64,000 bases of DNA from Gentiana macrophylla (lineage: Eukaryota > Streptophyta > Magnoliopsida > Gentianales > Gentianaceae): positions 2,666,001-2,730,000 of the forward strand of contig CM047810.1 of the NCBI GenBank assembly GCA_026214975.1, read 5' to 3'. Shown here piece by piece: positions 22,791 through 37,858 of the stretch. Position numbers and translations under genes: made by a program. The notes beneath the pieces were generated by a model. That model was not told the origin of the DNA, ran no database searches, and worked only from the letters and a program-made list of their open reading frames with translations. The stretch's first letter is position 1, and each line of letters starts with the position of its first letter.

Positions 22791-24217
22791 TTGTCTTTGC
22801 AGCTTTCTTCGCGAATAGAGGTTGTGAAGGAGAAGAAGCAACCATGGTTTAGTTTGTTTGTCAATTATCTATCCGCAAAGTACCTGCCACCAAATCTCAC
22901 TGTCCAAGAGAGGAAGAAATTCTTCAAAGATATTAGACACTATTATTGGGATGAGCCTTATTTGTTTAAGCTAGGATCTGATAATGTTTTTCGAAGATGT
23001 GTGCCCGAGGAAGAGTATAATGATATCCTGAAGCATTGTCATTCTTATGAAGTTGGAGGACACTACGGGGAGATAAAATCTGCGCCCAAGGTCCTCCAGG
23101 TCACGGTTTTATTGGCCGACATTGTTTAAGGATGCACACCAATATGCAAAGGCATGTCATGCTGTCAAATGACAGTAATATTTCAAGGAGAAATGAGATG
23201 CCACTCAAGAGCATCTTAGAAGTGGAGCTTTTGACGTTTGGGGAATAGATTTCGTTGGACCCTTCACTTCATCATTATCTAACCGGTACATCTTAGTTCT
23301 TTGTTGATTATGTATCCAAATGGGTTGAGGCCATTGCTTCACCTACTAACGATGCTAGGGTTGTGGTTAGATTCTTGAAGAAGAACATTTTTACAAGGTT
23401 TGGAACGCCTAGGCGATTATAGCGACAATGGTAGTCATTTTTGCAATAAACCTTTTGAAAGGTGATGATTAAGTATGGGGTTCGACATAAGCTAGCAACC
23501 GCATATCACCCCAGACTAGTGGGCGGTAGAAGTCACCAATCGAGAGATAAAGCGTATCCTGGAGAAAATCACAATACAACTAGGAAGGATTGGTCGTTAC
23601 GTTTGAAACGACGCTTTATGGGCTTATAGGATCGCATATAAAACCTCGATTGGAATGTCACCATATAGGATTGTTTTTGGAAAAGCATGTCATCTACCTG
23701 TGGGCTGGAGCACCGGGCCATGTGGGCAACTAGAATGCTAAATTTTGATGAGACGTTGGCCGGTGAAAAGAGGATGTTAGAATTAACTCGCCTGGAAGAG
23801 TTTCGTTTAGAGGCATACGAGAATGCCAAGATTTTCAAGGAGCGCACGAAGAAGTTCCATGACAAAAAGATTACGGATAGGACCTTTCAAGAGGGTGATC
23901 TCGTCCTCTTATACAATTCGCTTAAGACTCTTCCGGGTAAGTTGAAATCAAGATGGTGCGCCCATTTCAAGTACAACAAGTCTTTCCTTACCGGAGCAAA
24001 TGGAGCTATTCAATTTCAAAGACGAGTCCAGTTTGTGGTCAATGGACATCGTATAAAGCATTATCACGGGCTTCCGCTTTCTTCTTTGAGGAGGAGGTTT
24101 TGTACCTCGATGACCCTGCTACGAATAAACCATCTTGAGCCGAGTCGAGCTAATGACTATAAACTTAGAACTACTACTTATCACTATCTTTTTTCGTTTC
24201 TCTTTTTAATAAAGTAG
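22791..24217 (+). pseudogene. Athila integrase, broken
   Basis: First frame (to 23129) gives the H2C2 zinc-binding region with YYWDEPYLFKLGSDNVFRRC and GGHYGEIKSAPKVLQ. Core pieces follow in other frames: FDVWGIDFVGPF (about 23230), [15 protein letters not shown] and the DNGSHFCN-like block near 23425. The C-terminal frame 23687-24217 has LDETLAGEKRMLELTRLEEF-type sequence and KEGDLVLLYNSLK with a frame ending near 24138. Many single-base slips are present. Confidence 0.85.
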
Positions 24218-24229
24218 CATGCGCCTATC

Positions 24230-25591
24230 ACGGTTTTTTTCATCTCGCCATGTTCCGAGTCTAAGTTCGGAATAAACGAGGTTTTTTCCTTGATAGCCGT
24301 CATGTGAGTTTTTAGGTTTAGATCCCTTTTGGTCTTGTCCATGGCAGTATAAAGTAAAGTGGCTTAAATTGTTTTTAGATATTTATATCTAATTACTGCC
24401 ACATTATTTTATAACTTCCATAGACATGGTATTTGACGATTTCGGGGAGCTTGTTTGTTTATACAGGATGTGTCTGTCTCTCCACGCTGTGCCGATGATT
24501 ACTCCGATATTGTTCCTTTACTTGGGAGCCGTTTCCAGAGCTAAGTCTTTCTTTTTGGACTCTCATTTATTTTTGTCATTGAGGACAATGCCATGTTTAA
24601 GTGGGGGGCAGGGGACTTAGCTATATATATATATTGTGCTATATGTTGAAGTCAAGGGAAACGGAATACTGAGACAATTTTGAGCCAAATTTAAAATTTT
24701 TATGGATAAATGCCAAGTTGTTTAACTCGTACCCTTAAACTTGTGAAGTTCTTATACTTAGAATTGATAGGAAATGAACCAAGGTCGCGTGAGTACGTGG
24801 TCATGTTATACTTTTGCGATAAATTGTTAGTAGACTTAAGGATATTCATGCCAACAATTGCAAGTAGTTAGGTATTGTTCAATTACTCAACATGTGAATC
24901 GCTTAGTACCGCATGAGTTATAATAATTGAAAGAAGTATGTGTACATTGCTTAGATAATTGATTATGAAGACCCAGTGTCGACATTTGTCGACTGATGTA
25001 TTCTGATCTTCTAGCCAACAAAAGCGGAGTAATAAGCTTGGGACGTACATGTGTTTTGAATGTATTAAAACACTGGGCTTGTAGTAATATTACCAAAGTA
25101 GCCCCGCGCTTGTGGTAATATTCGATGCTATGCTTAATCTAAGATAGGGGGATGCTCTTATAAAGTTCTCTTCCTTGAGGTTAGTAACATTCGAAAAATA
25201 TGCAAAAAATTGAAACAAATTTTTCGAATTTTCAGAGGCTTTGAGTAGTACTCAGTCTCAAGTCCAAAACCCTATAGATACGCTCTTGCTTATTGTTCTA
25301 GTGCTTTAACCATTGCGAGGCATAAGAGGTATGAATCTTCGATGTTGGTGGATTTAGATATGAAGTCCGCATAAACTCTAAATCGGCTACATTTATATAA
25401 AACCGACGCACATGCACACAATCACTTCGATTCATAGCGAGTAGTGAATAATGCTTATCTTATAAGCATGACTGGTATGAGTTGACTCGGGTTTCTTGTG
25501 TAAGTATGAGATGACCACGGAAAATGTTGTCTTGGGAATAACTTGTTAATGCTTTGTTCGGGACGAAGCAAAGTTTAAGTGAGGGGCACTT
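24230..25591 (+). other. Athila 3' internal region, non-coding, with two polypurine-like tracts
   Basis: No env-like or other long frame lies between integrase and the 3' LTR. At 24576-24607 there is CATTGAGGACAATGCCATG followed by TTTAAGTGGGGGG, a block common in this clade. A second purine-rich tract, TTTAAGTGAGGGGCACTT at 25574-25591, directly precedes the 3' LTR and is the likely functional polypurine tract. Confidence 0.7.
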
Positions 25592-27187
25592 TGATGACAG
25601 TTAAAATATACCTATTTATGTCATCAATTCTAACCTTAAATCGGAGTTAATTATATATTTCATATTTAAATCACGTGTTTATATTTATTATTTAATGATG
25701 AGTGATTATTAATATGATAATTGGTATTTAATTTGTTTTTATTATAAAAGAGCAATTAAATTGTGTGATAAATCACGATTTTGCGGATCATGATAAATCG
25801 GGAAGATAATTATCATGCAATCAGGGAGATCTCAAGATTAAAGAGAAGAAAATCGGAGCATTGAAGAAAGGATTAATCGATCAATTCAAAAGCGTGGAGT
25901 GGGGAACAAGTCGGACGAACCGAAGTGAAAACGCGCGTGAAGAAGGAGGCTCGGGCCGACCGAGCCATGCCATTCGGTCGACCGAGCGTGTAGTTCGGTC
26001 ACCCGAGCCTAATTAGATAAATGCACGTCAATCTTCTGGATTCTCCCTATGTCGGCTACAACTCCTATATAAACAGCAGCCACGATGTTGAGAAAACACA
26101 CCACTACAATACAAAACAATTCATACAATTTTAGATTTTGAGATTTAGTTTTATTTTCTTTATGTTCGTTCATTGTGGATTCGTCGTATTCTCCGATTAG
26201 GGAACGCATTAAAGAGTGGGAGTCACTCTCATCTTTGAGGGTATGACTATTCAATTATGCAATCTTTATTTGTAGATCTGATATATTTTATTATGGAGTA
26301 GTTTTATTTGTATTGATTGCGTGACGTAGATTTATCTACGAACCCATGTGCTTAGGTTAGAAACGTTAAGAAGTAATCATGATTTGTTCCGGCACAGAAC
26401 TGTGTTCGGTCGACCTAGACATGTCACTCGGTCGCCCGAGTGCTGCCGTTCGGTCGACCGAGTGTGGCAATGTGTAGGGCAATATTATGATCGGCTTCGA
26501 CTACGTCAGATTCTCTGATTTGGAATTAAAACGAGTAATTAAACCTGATCAACTTAATTATTTGTCATCATAATTTAACATGAAACCCAAAAAGTGATTG
26601 TTACTTAGGATATAGATTGAATCGGCATCTAAAATCGCCTTACCCTAGGAATGTTGCTTAGATGAGGTTACGGTTTATACCGGCATCCCTAGTTTCGTAA
26701 TTGTGTCAGAAGTTATATGAGATAGAGGCATTAAAAGGCGAAGTCACGTAATGGAGGCACGATGATTTAGAGGGCCCAACCGGAGCTAAATCTACCTTAG
26801 GGGATGACTCCCGTAGTCATAATAATTAATCTTTAACGTTTGTTTTGTCTCGTTATCATCCTAATTCACATGGGGGAGTTATAATCTACTAGCGTAATCA
26901 ATACTATTTGTTTAGATAATATCAACCGTATTATCCGTGTTTTAGTAGTTTTTAGCCTGTCTTTGTGGTCTTTGTGTCTTGTGGTTGTCACTATTTTATT
27001 TATTGCATTTAAGTTGGTCGTAGACCGCCCTTCCAATTTAGTTCTAATAAGATAAAGTTGTGTTTTATTTGTGCCGAGTCTCTGTGGGATCGACCTCGAC
27101 TCTATCTAGCTATACTACAATTGAACCTAGTTCTCTTGCTAGTGAGTTAGTAGGCATCGAGTTAATAGTTTAACTTGACCTCCATCA
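25592..27187 (+). repeat. Athila 3' LTR (1596 bp)
   Basis: Same ends and content as the 5' LTR, with TATATAAA at 26066-26073. It differs at scattered positions: for example one palindrome reads TCGGGCCGACCGA and another TCGACCTAGAC, so the GGTCGACCGA motif is intact less often here. Confidence 0.95.
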
Positions 27188-27192
27188 CCTAC

Positions 27193-28434
27193 CCCACCCC
27201 CTAGCCATGTTGATGCTCTTCATTGCTTTTGTGTATTTTTTTTGCATGCGAATACACCGCAACAAAATATCCTTGACGTTACTTTCTGTAAAAATCGTGT
27301 CACTATACATTTATATATCGTTGGTTATAAATGGTGCGCATGTTAACCAATTTATCTTGAGATGAAACATGACTAAACCGACTTTGTGTTGGATGGAATG
27401 ATAATTTCGAACGGTCTTAAAAAAAATTTTGAAAAATTCTCTTTCTTTTTCAAAATCTGTTTTTACTCCTCCTTGGTCTGACAATAAACAAGGATTTAAA
27501 TTTAAATTATGAGTTGGTTCGGTATCAAATTCACCAGTTAATAGTAATAAATTATTACTAGAAATTGAGAATTTATATTTATTATTATATTGAGCTTCGC
27601 GCTGCCTGTGACTCAGCATGGGAGAAGAAGGGGGCGGAACTAATAGCAACATATTTCATTTGAGAATGAAACATCGGATTATTCATAAACTGTTTTACAA
27701 GTTTAGATGTCAAAAGAGATGGAACTTTAAGGTTCAATGTACACTTATCAAAACATGAAAGATAAAATGTATATTTATCAACACTTATCGCTTATGTTTA
27801 TAATTGAGTTTGATGATCATTTATCACCCTAAAACTTCAATGATTTACCAGTATGTTGTGTCACTCGTTGTATTAGAAATAAACGCACTTATATTTTTTG
27901 TAAAAAAATAAAGATACAACAACTATTCAAACACTATGAGTGACACTAGATGTTTTACATCATTGATCGTTATATCGACGCATTATAATCAATGGTGTAA
28001 GACATTTTGTATCAATGTCTATGTGTAGTGAAGGTAAATAAAATAAAAATAAAAAGGAGCACCTTTTCACAGAGCAAATTATTATGACTCAATTTGAGTC
28101 AGAAAAATATGATTATCTCAATTCAAATCAAAATTTTAAATGTTTTTCCTAACCGATAACGCTCAAAAGAACTTTCGGACTAAGAATGAGTCAAGAAATA
28201 TTCGGCATTCATAGTAAGAGTCGTCGATCTAGTGGTGAAAATTAAACTATAATCGATACGTAAAACAAAGTTGAGCGAAACCCTATTAAAGCGATAACAA
28301 ACAACAACAACAACAACAACAAAAAAAAAAATCGGCATTACACTTAAATTTCATAAAAATTACAATTACACTAAAATTTATTTATTTTAAATAAAGGACT
28401 GCAGTAATGAATCGGCAAACGAACTTAATTAATA
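27193..28434. other. intergenic; possible small inverted-repeat element
   Basis: The first bases continue the sequence interrupted by the Athila insertion. A 113-codon minus-strand frame (27311-27652) shows no domain I know. At about 27837-27873 and 27932-27968 two imperfect arms (CAATGATTTACC... and its complement) could form a hairpin, so a small MITE is possible. A short (CAA)n tract lies at about 28302-28320, upstream of the transporter gene. Confidence 0.4.
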
Positions 28435-31400
28435 ATGGCAACGTCAATTGCCGCCTTTCCTATTTTGTCCTTCTTATCTGTCTCTCCCGCACTTCCTCAC
28501 TCCCCCACCCGCCAGAATCGTACTCCGCCAACTGCCGCCTCCCGCCGGCACCTTCATCATCAATCGGAGATGTCCGTCTCGGTACCTGTACATCCAGCAG
28601 CTTCGCTACGGCAGAATGACTCCGACACCGAACTTCTACTAGATTCTCGAAACCGTATGTTAGATGTCTGGCTGAGTTTTTATTTTACACAGATGAACCG
28701 TAATCAGTTGATTATATCTTCATTTTACGATTTTAGTGTGTTTTTTGGTGTGTAACTGAGTGTGATTTTAGTCTGTGATGGCAATAAATAATGTAGTGTC
28801 CTTTTTTTCCATAAAAAGAGCAGTTTCCATTTTTGTATCTGAATTCTGTGATGCATTAATTGGTCTGCGTTGCTTTTGGAGAGTGTAGTTAGGAAGAGAG
28901 GGTTTTAGCTAGTGATCTTGCTTGCTCAGTTGCTTTGGGAGTGGTAAACTGGAAGTTGAATGGACCAAAGTTTCATTTTTTAGTTATCAAGACTCTCAAT
29001 ATTTATATATATGTATGCTTAAATTGGCAATTTTGATGTATTTTGCAGCTGTAATTTGAGCTTCATTGTTTATAAGTAATCTTGTAGCTTCCACATATCA
29101 GTTTGTTTGGTGAGCGGAAGATGTTCATGAAAATAAACATTGTATTTGTTACTTTTAGTCAAAAGAGGACTTACTTATCTAGAGTGTGCAAAGTGAGGAT
29201 TTTTATTGAAAGGTATTGTTTGAGCTTTGGAATAAGTAGGCTTTACTCACTGCCTTTCAAATTAGTTTCTTTCCCTCTTCAATTTTGCTTGAATCCTTAT
29301 CCTTATTAGAATCTTATTTCATTAGTGGTATGCTGATAACATATTAGATGTTTTGTGGGATTTTTTGATATTTGATAGGGGTGTCTTGATGGTTGCTTCC
29401 CATAAGAGAGTGATTGTAGTAGGGGTTACTTTATATTATTTAACTAATGAATATCAAAATCTGACCTGACTCCCTGTTGTTTGGTTCGATAACAATGTAT
29501 AAGATTATACTTGAGTGAACCAGTTTCTTGCTGCAACCGAATGGTTGTAGGAAAGCCAGCATTAGATTTTGTCATGACATTAAAAGCTCTTAGAACTTCC
29601 AAGAATGGACTCACCACAACACCTGGGGCCATACCTGACTCCCTTATCTAGTAGTCACTTGTATAGAAGGCACAGGAATTATAGTATCAGCCAACCTATA
29701 CAGGGAAAACCTGGTGAAGCAGGAAGGCTGTTTCCGTATGGATAGAGGTCACGGGTTTCAGCCATAGAAACATCGTCTAATAAAAATATCACATAAGACA
29801 ACGTATAGTAGGCCTTAATGACCCGGTTCATTCTTAGTGGATAATTACCTTTAACAAACTACATTCCGTCAACATTATGTACTTCTCAAATAGAAAATGG
29901 CTGCATCTAAGTAAGGGTGAATGTTTCAGGGTTGTATTGTTTAATCTTTTATGGCATCTGAAGGAGTGTGTCTCATTCCTGTAGTCATGGTCAAGGTGCA
30001 GGGAAAGCAGACATCATACTGACTAATGTGGAAGATGATGCCAACTTATCTAGTAAAAGTGCAATTCGAAAAAACAAACATGCAGTCAGCTCCCTGAAGT
30101 GTTTTGGGGTGGACCTAACTCCAGATACTATAGCAGTTGCTATGGTATACTTTGTTCAAGGCGTGCTAGGAATTTCAAGACTCGCTGTCAGTTTCTACTT
30201 CAAGGATGACCTACACCTAAATCCTGCAGAGGTTAGCTGTGTTTGCGTGATGTTTAAATTTATGAATGTTGTTCTGACTATTTGTTTACAAATGAAACAC
30301 TATACTTTAGCACCAAGAAAAGTAGACATGAATTTGTGGAAGGATGCTGGGCTATTTCAATTGTTTGTATTGGGAAAATAGCATCCACATTGCAGATAAA
30401 CGAGGTGATAGTGGAGAAATGCTATGGATCCGGGTTGTCAATTACGCTATTTCATTGTGTGCATGGCAACCCCCGAAGGAGAAGATTTTTCCATTTTCAC
30501 ATGGCCATAGTTTCTGATGATTGAAATGTGGATTTTGAGATTTTTAAAATTAGTATTGCATGAGGTTTTAACTACATAGCTGATGTCCTTGTTCAACAGT
30601 CATGGTTTTAAGTATCTTCTTCCTCTAGATTAGGATCCCAGAACCCAAGTTGATCTAACAAATTAAATCTCACGGTCAGTAGTCCTTTATATGAATTTAT
30701 TTGCTTGATGGCCTTTTTGTTCATCGAAGGTTTTTTTGGGTTAATAAAAGCAATTATTATGTTGCATTTGCACCTTTTTCCATTAGTGTAATGGTGACAT
30801 GCCTTTGACTTTATTGAATCAAAAGTAAGTTATAATATTGATAACTAACAAGTTCATCTTGTTCCTTAGACAGCTATAATATCTGGTTTCTCGTCATTAC
30901 CATGGCTCATTAAACCGTTGTACGGATTCATAAGGTGCATTTAAACTTTGAATGCATAAGTTATCTTAAATTTTTTCTTTTCTGATTACATGTAAGATCT
31001 GGTATTGACTATTTAATTTGGCATGTAGTGATTCTCTCCCACTCTTTGGGTACCGGAGAAGATCTTACTTAGTGTTATCTGGGTTGCTCGGAGCTCTTTC
31101 ATGGACCCTGATGGCTACATTGGTCGACAGCAAATATAGTGCTGCCTTATGCATTCTTCTTGGATCTCTTTCTATCGCCTTCTCGGATGTTGTAAGTTTC
31201 CTTTGGCTTACTCAGTAGCCTCCTTGTGCCATTTGTGTTTAATGTTCACGATCATTCACGTCCACACTTTTTCCTTTGTTCTCTTTGCTGTAGTCTTGGG
31301 CCTCTTGGCAAATGTCATTGGGAGGTCTCATAAAATTCCATATAGTTGCAGTTGCATGATTGCTTTGGGTGTTTCTTTATTAGAATATCAATTCTTACAT

Positions 31401-33981
31401 CTTCCAACATTGAAAATAACGTAAATATTAGGCAGGAGTACATGCTATCTTAGAAAGTAATGGAAAGTACAGAAATACGAAGACTAAACTTTAGTACTTG
31501 TATATATGACTTCCATAATCCTTTTTTCTGCCAGAAAATTTAAGTGGATGATGGAAGGACTTCACATTCATCTTCTTATCTATGTTAGTTTTGAAGGATT
31601 TAAGATTGATAATTGACCTTTTGGAAATTCTGTAACAAAAACACAATAATCCGTTGTCGTGAATGAATGTGCTCGCTGCAATCAAGCCAGTGGCATGTGT
31701 CATAAAAGTTTACTTATTGGATTGAATATAAATTTGGACAGACTTTGCATTTATGTAAGATCTATTATCTGCACAATGTATCCGTACAGTATAAACAGCA
31801 CAAGAGACATAAGGTTACGTTTTCTTTTGAGCATTCCATTCTCTATATACTCCTAACAAGCTCTCCATTTGGAAATAAATAAAACTATCCTAGTTTCTTT
31901 CAACAAACTAAGCTCCCTCCGGATAGCTCTCTGCATGTTGAATAGTTAGCTTGCACAAATGTACTGAAACTTTGATCAGGTGGTAGATTCCATGGTTGTA
32001 GAGAGAGCTCGTGGTGAGTCTCAAAGCATGTCGGGATCTCTTCAGTCATTATGTTGGGGATCTTCAGCATTCGGAGGAATTGTTAGCGCCTACTTTAGTG
32101 GCTCTTTGGTAGATGCTTATGGTGTAAGGTGTGCATGTCTCTCTGTTTGGACTTTTTCGTTTTTAGTAATGATACCTTCATTACAAGAAAGAGATTTTAG
32201 GCTCCGTTTCTTAGTGTCATCTGTAGTGACAGTATCGTTAGACCTATGGTTTTTAGTGATTTTGCCATCGGTATATTTAAGACTTTTGATGTTTCTAGGT
32301 TTGTGTTCGGTGTGACTGCACTACTTCCATTGATAACGTCTGCAGTTGCAGTTCTCGTCAAAGAACAGCGGATTGTTAGTCCGGCCAAGGGCCAGAAAAT
32401 ATTGTTTCATGGTCCCGGTTTCTTCGAGAGCTCGAAAACTAAAGTGATTCAGTTATGGGCTACTGTTAAACAGCCCAATGTATTTCTTCCCACCTTATTC
32501 ATTTTCTTTTGGCAAGCAACACCACAGTCAGACTCTGCCATGTTTTACTTCACGTACGTGATCACGAGCTCTTAGGAAAATAATTTATTTTCAATTTTCA
32601 AAATCCTTTCAAGCATCACGTTAATAGTTTTCCTTCTCCTGATTTTAGTACAAATAAACTCGGTTTCACACCGGAATTTCTAGGGCGAGTGAAGCTCGTT
32701 ACATCAGTGGCGTCACTCCTTGGTGTTGGACTTTATAATGGATTTCTGAAAACAGTACCTTTGAGAAAAATATTTCTCTTTTCCACCATCATTGGTTCAA
32801 CTTTGGGAATGACTCAGGTATATATGTTCAATTCCGTGTTTGATATGGCTGAACCATGAATTTGTTTACCCATATTTCGAGTATGATTCGTATTTTTTTT
32901 CTTTTTTCCCTTTTATATGTTCAGGTCTTCCTTGTAACTGGATTAAACAGACAGTTCGGAATTAGCGATGAGTGGTTTTCGATGGGGGATTCTTTGATTT
33001 TAACAGTTCTGGGACAGGTATTTGCTTTGATAAATTACCAAATCACCTTAAAGGCTTAAGTTGCTAAAGAGCAATATCATTTATACTCTTATATCTTAAC
33101 ACGGCCTCTCGCGTGTGAGTTTGTCAAACACGTATATAATAATAGACTTGTAGCAGAGTAAATGTGTCCAACAACAGTAGTAATTTTTTTTCTTAAAGCC
33201 CTGTGGGACCAACTGACTCAACTAATCCGGAGTTCAGCCTGATTGTTGTCTGTAGAGTCCGATTCTTACAAGAGGTAAAGGCTTTAACTAGACTTCTTTT
33301 ACATGGCGCCTCATGAGGAGAATCAAACCAGGGACATCCCGATACATTCTCAAGCCGCTAACCATTTGAGCCAACAACATTTTAACTAGAGTTCTTTTAC
33401 ATGACACCTCCTGAGGAGAATCAAACCAGGGACATCCTGAGGCATTCTCAACTCACTAACCACTTGAGCCAAGTTGTTGGGTAAATAATACTAGTAATTG
33501 TTTGATGTAGCAATATTAACATGCCCATCGATAGAAATGATTAAACAATTTTGTCAGTAATTGAGGTTTGAACCCATTACCTCGTGATATAAATAAACCA
33601 TTCTCCTTATTAGGCCTAAATTGGCCTTAAGTGTGATATACTTAGTGTGCTGACATGGCATATGTTCAGGCTTCATTCATGCCAGTTCTAGTATTAGCAG
33701 CAAGACTATGTCCAGAAGACATGGAAGCAACGCTTTTCGCAACTCTCATGTCTATTTCCAACGGGGGTAGTGTCCTCGGAGGCTTGATAGGTGCCGGATT
33801 AACGCAGCTCTTCGGTGTAACCAGGGACAATTTCGACAATTTGACATTCCTGGTAATCCTCTGCAATCTAAGCTCATTGTTGCCTTTACCGCTACTTGGA
33901 CTTCTTCCTAAAGATGATGACTCAAAGGCCTCTTCAAAAGATGGTGGTGATATAGATTTAGAAGGATTGAAGTCTAACTGA
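28435..33981 (+). CDS. FBT1: folate-biopterin transporter 1, chloroplastic (FBT family)
   Basis: Nine coding exons fit with GT-AG introns: 28435-28654, 30002-30231, 30870-30934, 31029-31191, 31980-32128, 32299-32553, 32649-32817, 32925-33017, 33670-33981. They total 1656 nt, a 551-residue protein, against about 560 for Arabidopsis FBT1 (At2g32040, recalled). Exon 1 supplies a Ser/Pro/Arg-rich chloroplast transit peptide. The rest is a 12-helix MFS-like carrier with [72 protein letters not shown] and [12 protein letters not shown]. The family moves folate monoglutamates across the chloroplast envelope. All splices keep frame. The exon-2 acceptor (after 30001) has a weak pyrimidine tract and is the least certain; intron 1 is long. 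Confidence 0.93.
33283..33474 (-). repeat. two tandem SINE-like units in intron 8 of the transporter gene
   Basis: Two copies of a ~98-bp unit start at about 33283 and 33381 with TTTAACTAGA and TTCTTTTACATG. Each carries GAGGAGAATCAAACCAGGGA; read on the minus strand this resembles a Pol III B box (GGTTTGATTCT). The copies differ at several sites. It looks like remnants of a tRNA-related SINE. Confidence 0.5.
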
Positions 33982-35029
33982 ATGATCTGATTATTCCAAG
34001 TTAAAAGACACGTGTCCTCCTTCCCAGGAACGCGTTTTCCCCCGTCTTATTTAAGTAAGCAAAACGAGTTGTGCACTACATCTTCCATTATACGCTTTCT
34101 CATCATTCATAGATATCCGAGTCCTACAATAATCAACGGTGATAAAAGTGTATACTGAAAGATGTAGTGTACCAACGGCAGTGAAGGTATTATTACTGTT
34201 TAAGTTATGGGTTAAGCTCTTTAGTAGCTTTTGGGATAGCAGCTAAACGGGGGTAGAATAGGAAACTGAAAGAAGAAGATGAGAGAAAGAATAGAATAGA
34301 TTTCAGAATGTTATATATTTTTACAGCCAACTCTTGATGAATGCTTTGTATGATTGATGGTAAGAGAAATACAACACATTCCCCTGTTTCATATATTACA
34401 TAATTCTTTATATATTATGAAAAAATTCAGAAAACTAAAAGAAATACATACATTCTTAATACAAAAGAGAGTTGATGTTGTTATCATAACAGTTGAGTGA
34501 CGACAAGTAACGCAACATACTGTTACTTTTATAGTCTTAATTATAATGATTCTAGTGTATAATTAATGAATGATACATCAAGATCAATAGTTCATAAGTA
34601 TGTAGTCTCATTCATTATACCATAAAGAATCTAGTAATATCGTTTCCCGATACAAAATCCAAAGAAAAAAATTGGATGGTAAATCCGCATGAATGATGGA
34701 GATAAACCTATTTTCACTTAAAAACACTGTGTTTTGCATTCTAGCTTATTTACATGTGTTTTTAAATCAAAATATAGGTGTATACACACACTAAAAATCT
34801 CCCTACAAAATACTTTACAAAGCCACCTATATCGGTGTGCCATGTAACTCACCCCAACAGCCGCCGCCTGTCAATGAAGCAGCAAGAGGTGTCCAACACC
34901 CGTCATGGCCATATTCTCCACCGTTTTTTTTTTTCATTTCCACTTTTTTATTCAAAAATTATAAATCCCAACGACAGTAAACCATAATAAGCTCATAAAA
35001 ACTGCAAGTAGTAGTAGTTAGTAAAAAAG
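33982..35029. other. intergenic between transporter and LEA genes
   Basis: Holds the 3' untranslated region of the transporter gene and the LEA promoter. ACGTGTCC, an ABRE-like core, occurs at about 34011-34018, but it lies about 1 kb upstream of the LEA start. A TATA-like TTATAAAT is near 34957-34964, about 70 bp before the LEA ATG. No other gene seen. Confidence 0.5.
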
Positions 35030-36021
35030 ATGAGTCAAGAACAACCAAGAAGAGAAGCAGAAGAAGAACCAAGAGGAGAAGAAGATGTAACAAAGCAAGA
35101 AGAGCCCATTAAATATGGGACAGTTTTTGACGTCTCCGGTGAGTTAGCAGAGAAGCCAATAGCACCAGGGGATGCTACCATGATGCAAACAGCTGAAAAC
35201 GCCGTACTCGGCCACGTTCTTAAAGGTGGTGCCGGTGCTGCTATGGAAGCTGCTGCAAACTTAAACGTAGAAGCAGGTATTGTCAGTCCTAAACAAGTGA
35301 CTGATATTGCTGGCCGGAAAGGTGTCACCGTTACTGAAACTGATGTTCCCGGTAGACGCTTAATCACTGAATCAGTCGCTGGACAAGTGGTTGGGCAGTA
35401 CGTGCAACCAGCAACTGGACAAGCTGCTGCTGCTGGTGGTGATGCACCAACAAGTGCCCTTTTAACCTTCGGAGAAGCAATAGAAGCAGCGTTACAGACT
35501 TCCGGCGATAAACCGGTGGACATGAGCGACGCTGCTGCTATACAAGAAGTTGAGTTTTTGTTATCAGGAATTAAAGTCATGACTCCTAACGGCCTCGCCG
35601 CAACCGCCCAATCTGCCGCCGCACACAACCAGGGCATCATTGGAGATGAATCTAAAGTCAAACTCAAAGATATCTTGACGGTAATAAATGAGCAAATATG
35701 TTAAACTGAATTATATATAGGTTTTTCTACGTCTTAGGTCATGATATATAGCACCTGCATTTTAATGGCACGAGAGCAGTACTAAATCTTTGAATACGTA
35801 ACACAAGACATTTTTGGATCATAACGTGTGATCTAAATTGGATGTAGGGGGCATCAAGAAAGGTGGTGGCCACGGATAGACCGGTGAGGAGGGAGGATGC
35901 AGAGGCGGTGGCACAAGCAGAGATTCGGAATAGTCCGAGCATGACGACCCATCCAGGAGGTGTAGCTGCATCTTTGGCTGCTGCTGTTAGGCTCAATGAG
36001 AAAGGCCAATCAATAATGTAG
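35030..36021 (+). CDS. SMP-type late embryogenesis abundant (seed maturation) protein
   Basis: Two exons, 35030-35680 and 35848-36021, join in frame (donor GTAATA, acceptor TGTAG) to give 274 residues. Three SMP repeats are visible: about residues 27-85 (YGTVFDVSGELAEKPIAPGD, then MMQTAENAVLGHVLKGG), 140-200 (FGEAIEAALQTSGDKPV), and 207-265 (LKDILTGASRKVVATDRPVR, then VAQAEIRNS). The N-terminus is Glu/Arg-rich and charged, and there is no signal peptide or membrane segment. The family is made in maturing seeds and drying tissue and is thought to protect macromolecules during water loss. Length and repeat number match the family. Seed expression is inferred, not shown by the sequence. Confidence 0.93.
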
Positions 36022-36221
36022 TTGGTTTCACTTATTGTATGAATATGTAAAATAATAAATATTATAAGAGCTTTTGAGCACCTCTTGCAAAAACAGTGAA
36101 TCCAGGACAAGAATTTCTAAGATGTAAACAGATTCTTAATATCTTTTACTAAAGAGCAGTAGTAACTTTAAAAACACCAAAAAGATACTGCAAAAATTCT
36201 TCAAAAAGCCGTCTATCAAAC

Positions 36222-37734
<1,513 letters not shown>

Positions 37735-37858
37735 TGTTGCGGATTTGGAGAAAAGCTCCAAAATTCGGTATCCCTTTTGTTGCTTTTTAGCTCCAGAAGA
37801 AACAGCAAGGATCGTCTACTCTGCGATTTGCTTGAAAGATATTATATGTATTACGAGT

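Larger units (their letters stand above)
16528..27187 (+). mobile_element. Athila-type Ty3/gypsy retrotransposon, both LTRs, 10.66 kb
   Basis: Two LTRs with ends TGATGACAG...CTCCATCA flank gag, protease, RT, RNase H and integrase pieces. An exact 5-bp duplication CCTAC (16523-16527, 27188-27192) proves one insertion. The primer-binding site starts 7 bp after the 5' LTR and matches tRNA-Asp, and the RT block FLDGYSGYYQI is of Athila type. Many frameshifts and stops break the coding region, so it is not autonomous. No env-like frame is present between integrase and 3' LTR. The LTRs are very alike, with a modest number of substitutions and small indels seen by eye. Confidence 0.95.

Noticed and set aside
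24230..25591. Search for an env-like gene between Athila integrase and 3' LTR
   Set aside because: No frame longer than about 70 codons with a signal or membrane pattern; region is non-coding here.
27311..27652. 113-codon minus-strand frame after the Athila element
   Set aside because: No recognisable domain, AT-rich composition, and no splice or neighbour support. Left as chance or an unknown repeat.
35035..35667. 210-codon minus-strand frame opposite the LEA gene
   Set aside because: It is the antisense shadow of the Ala/Gly-rich LEA coding exon.
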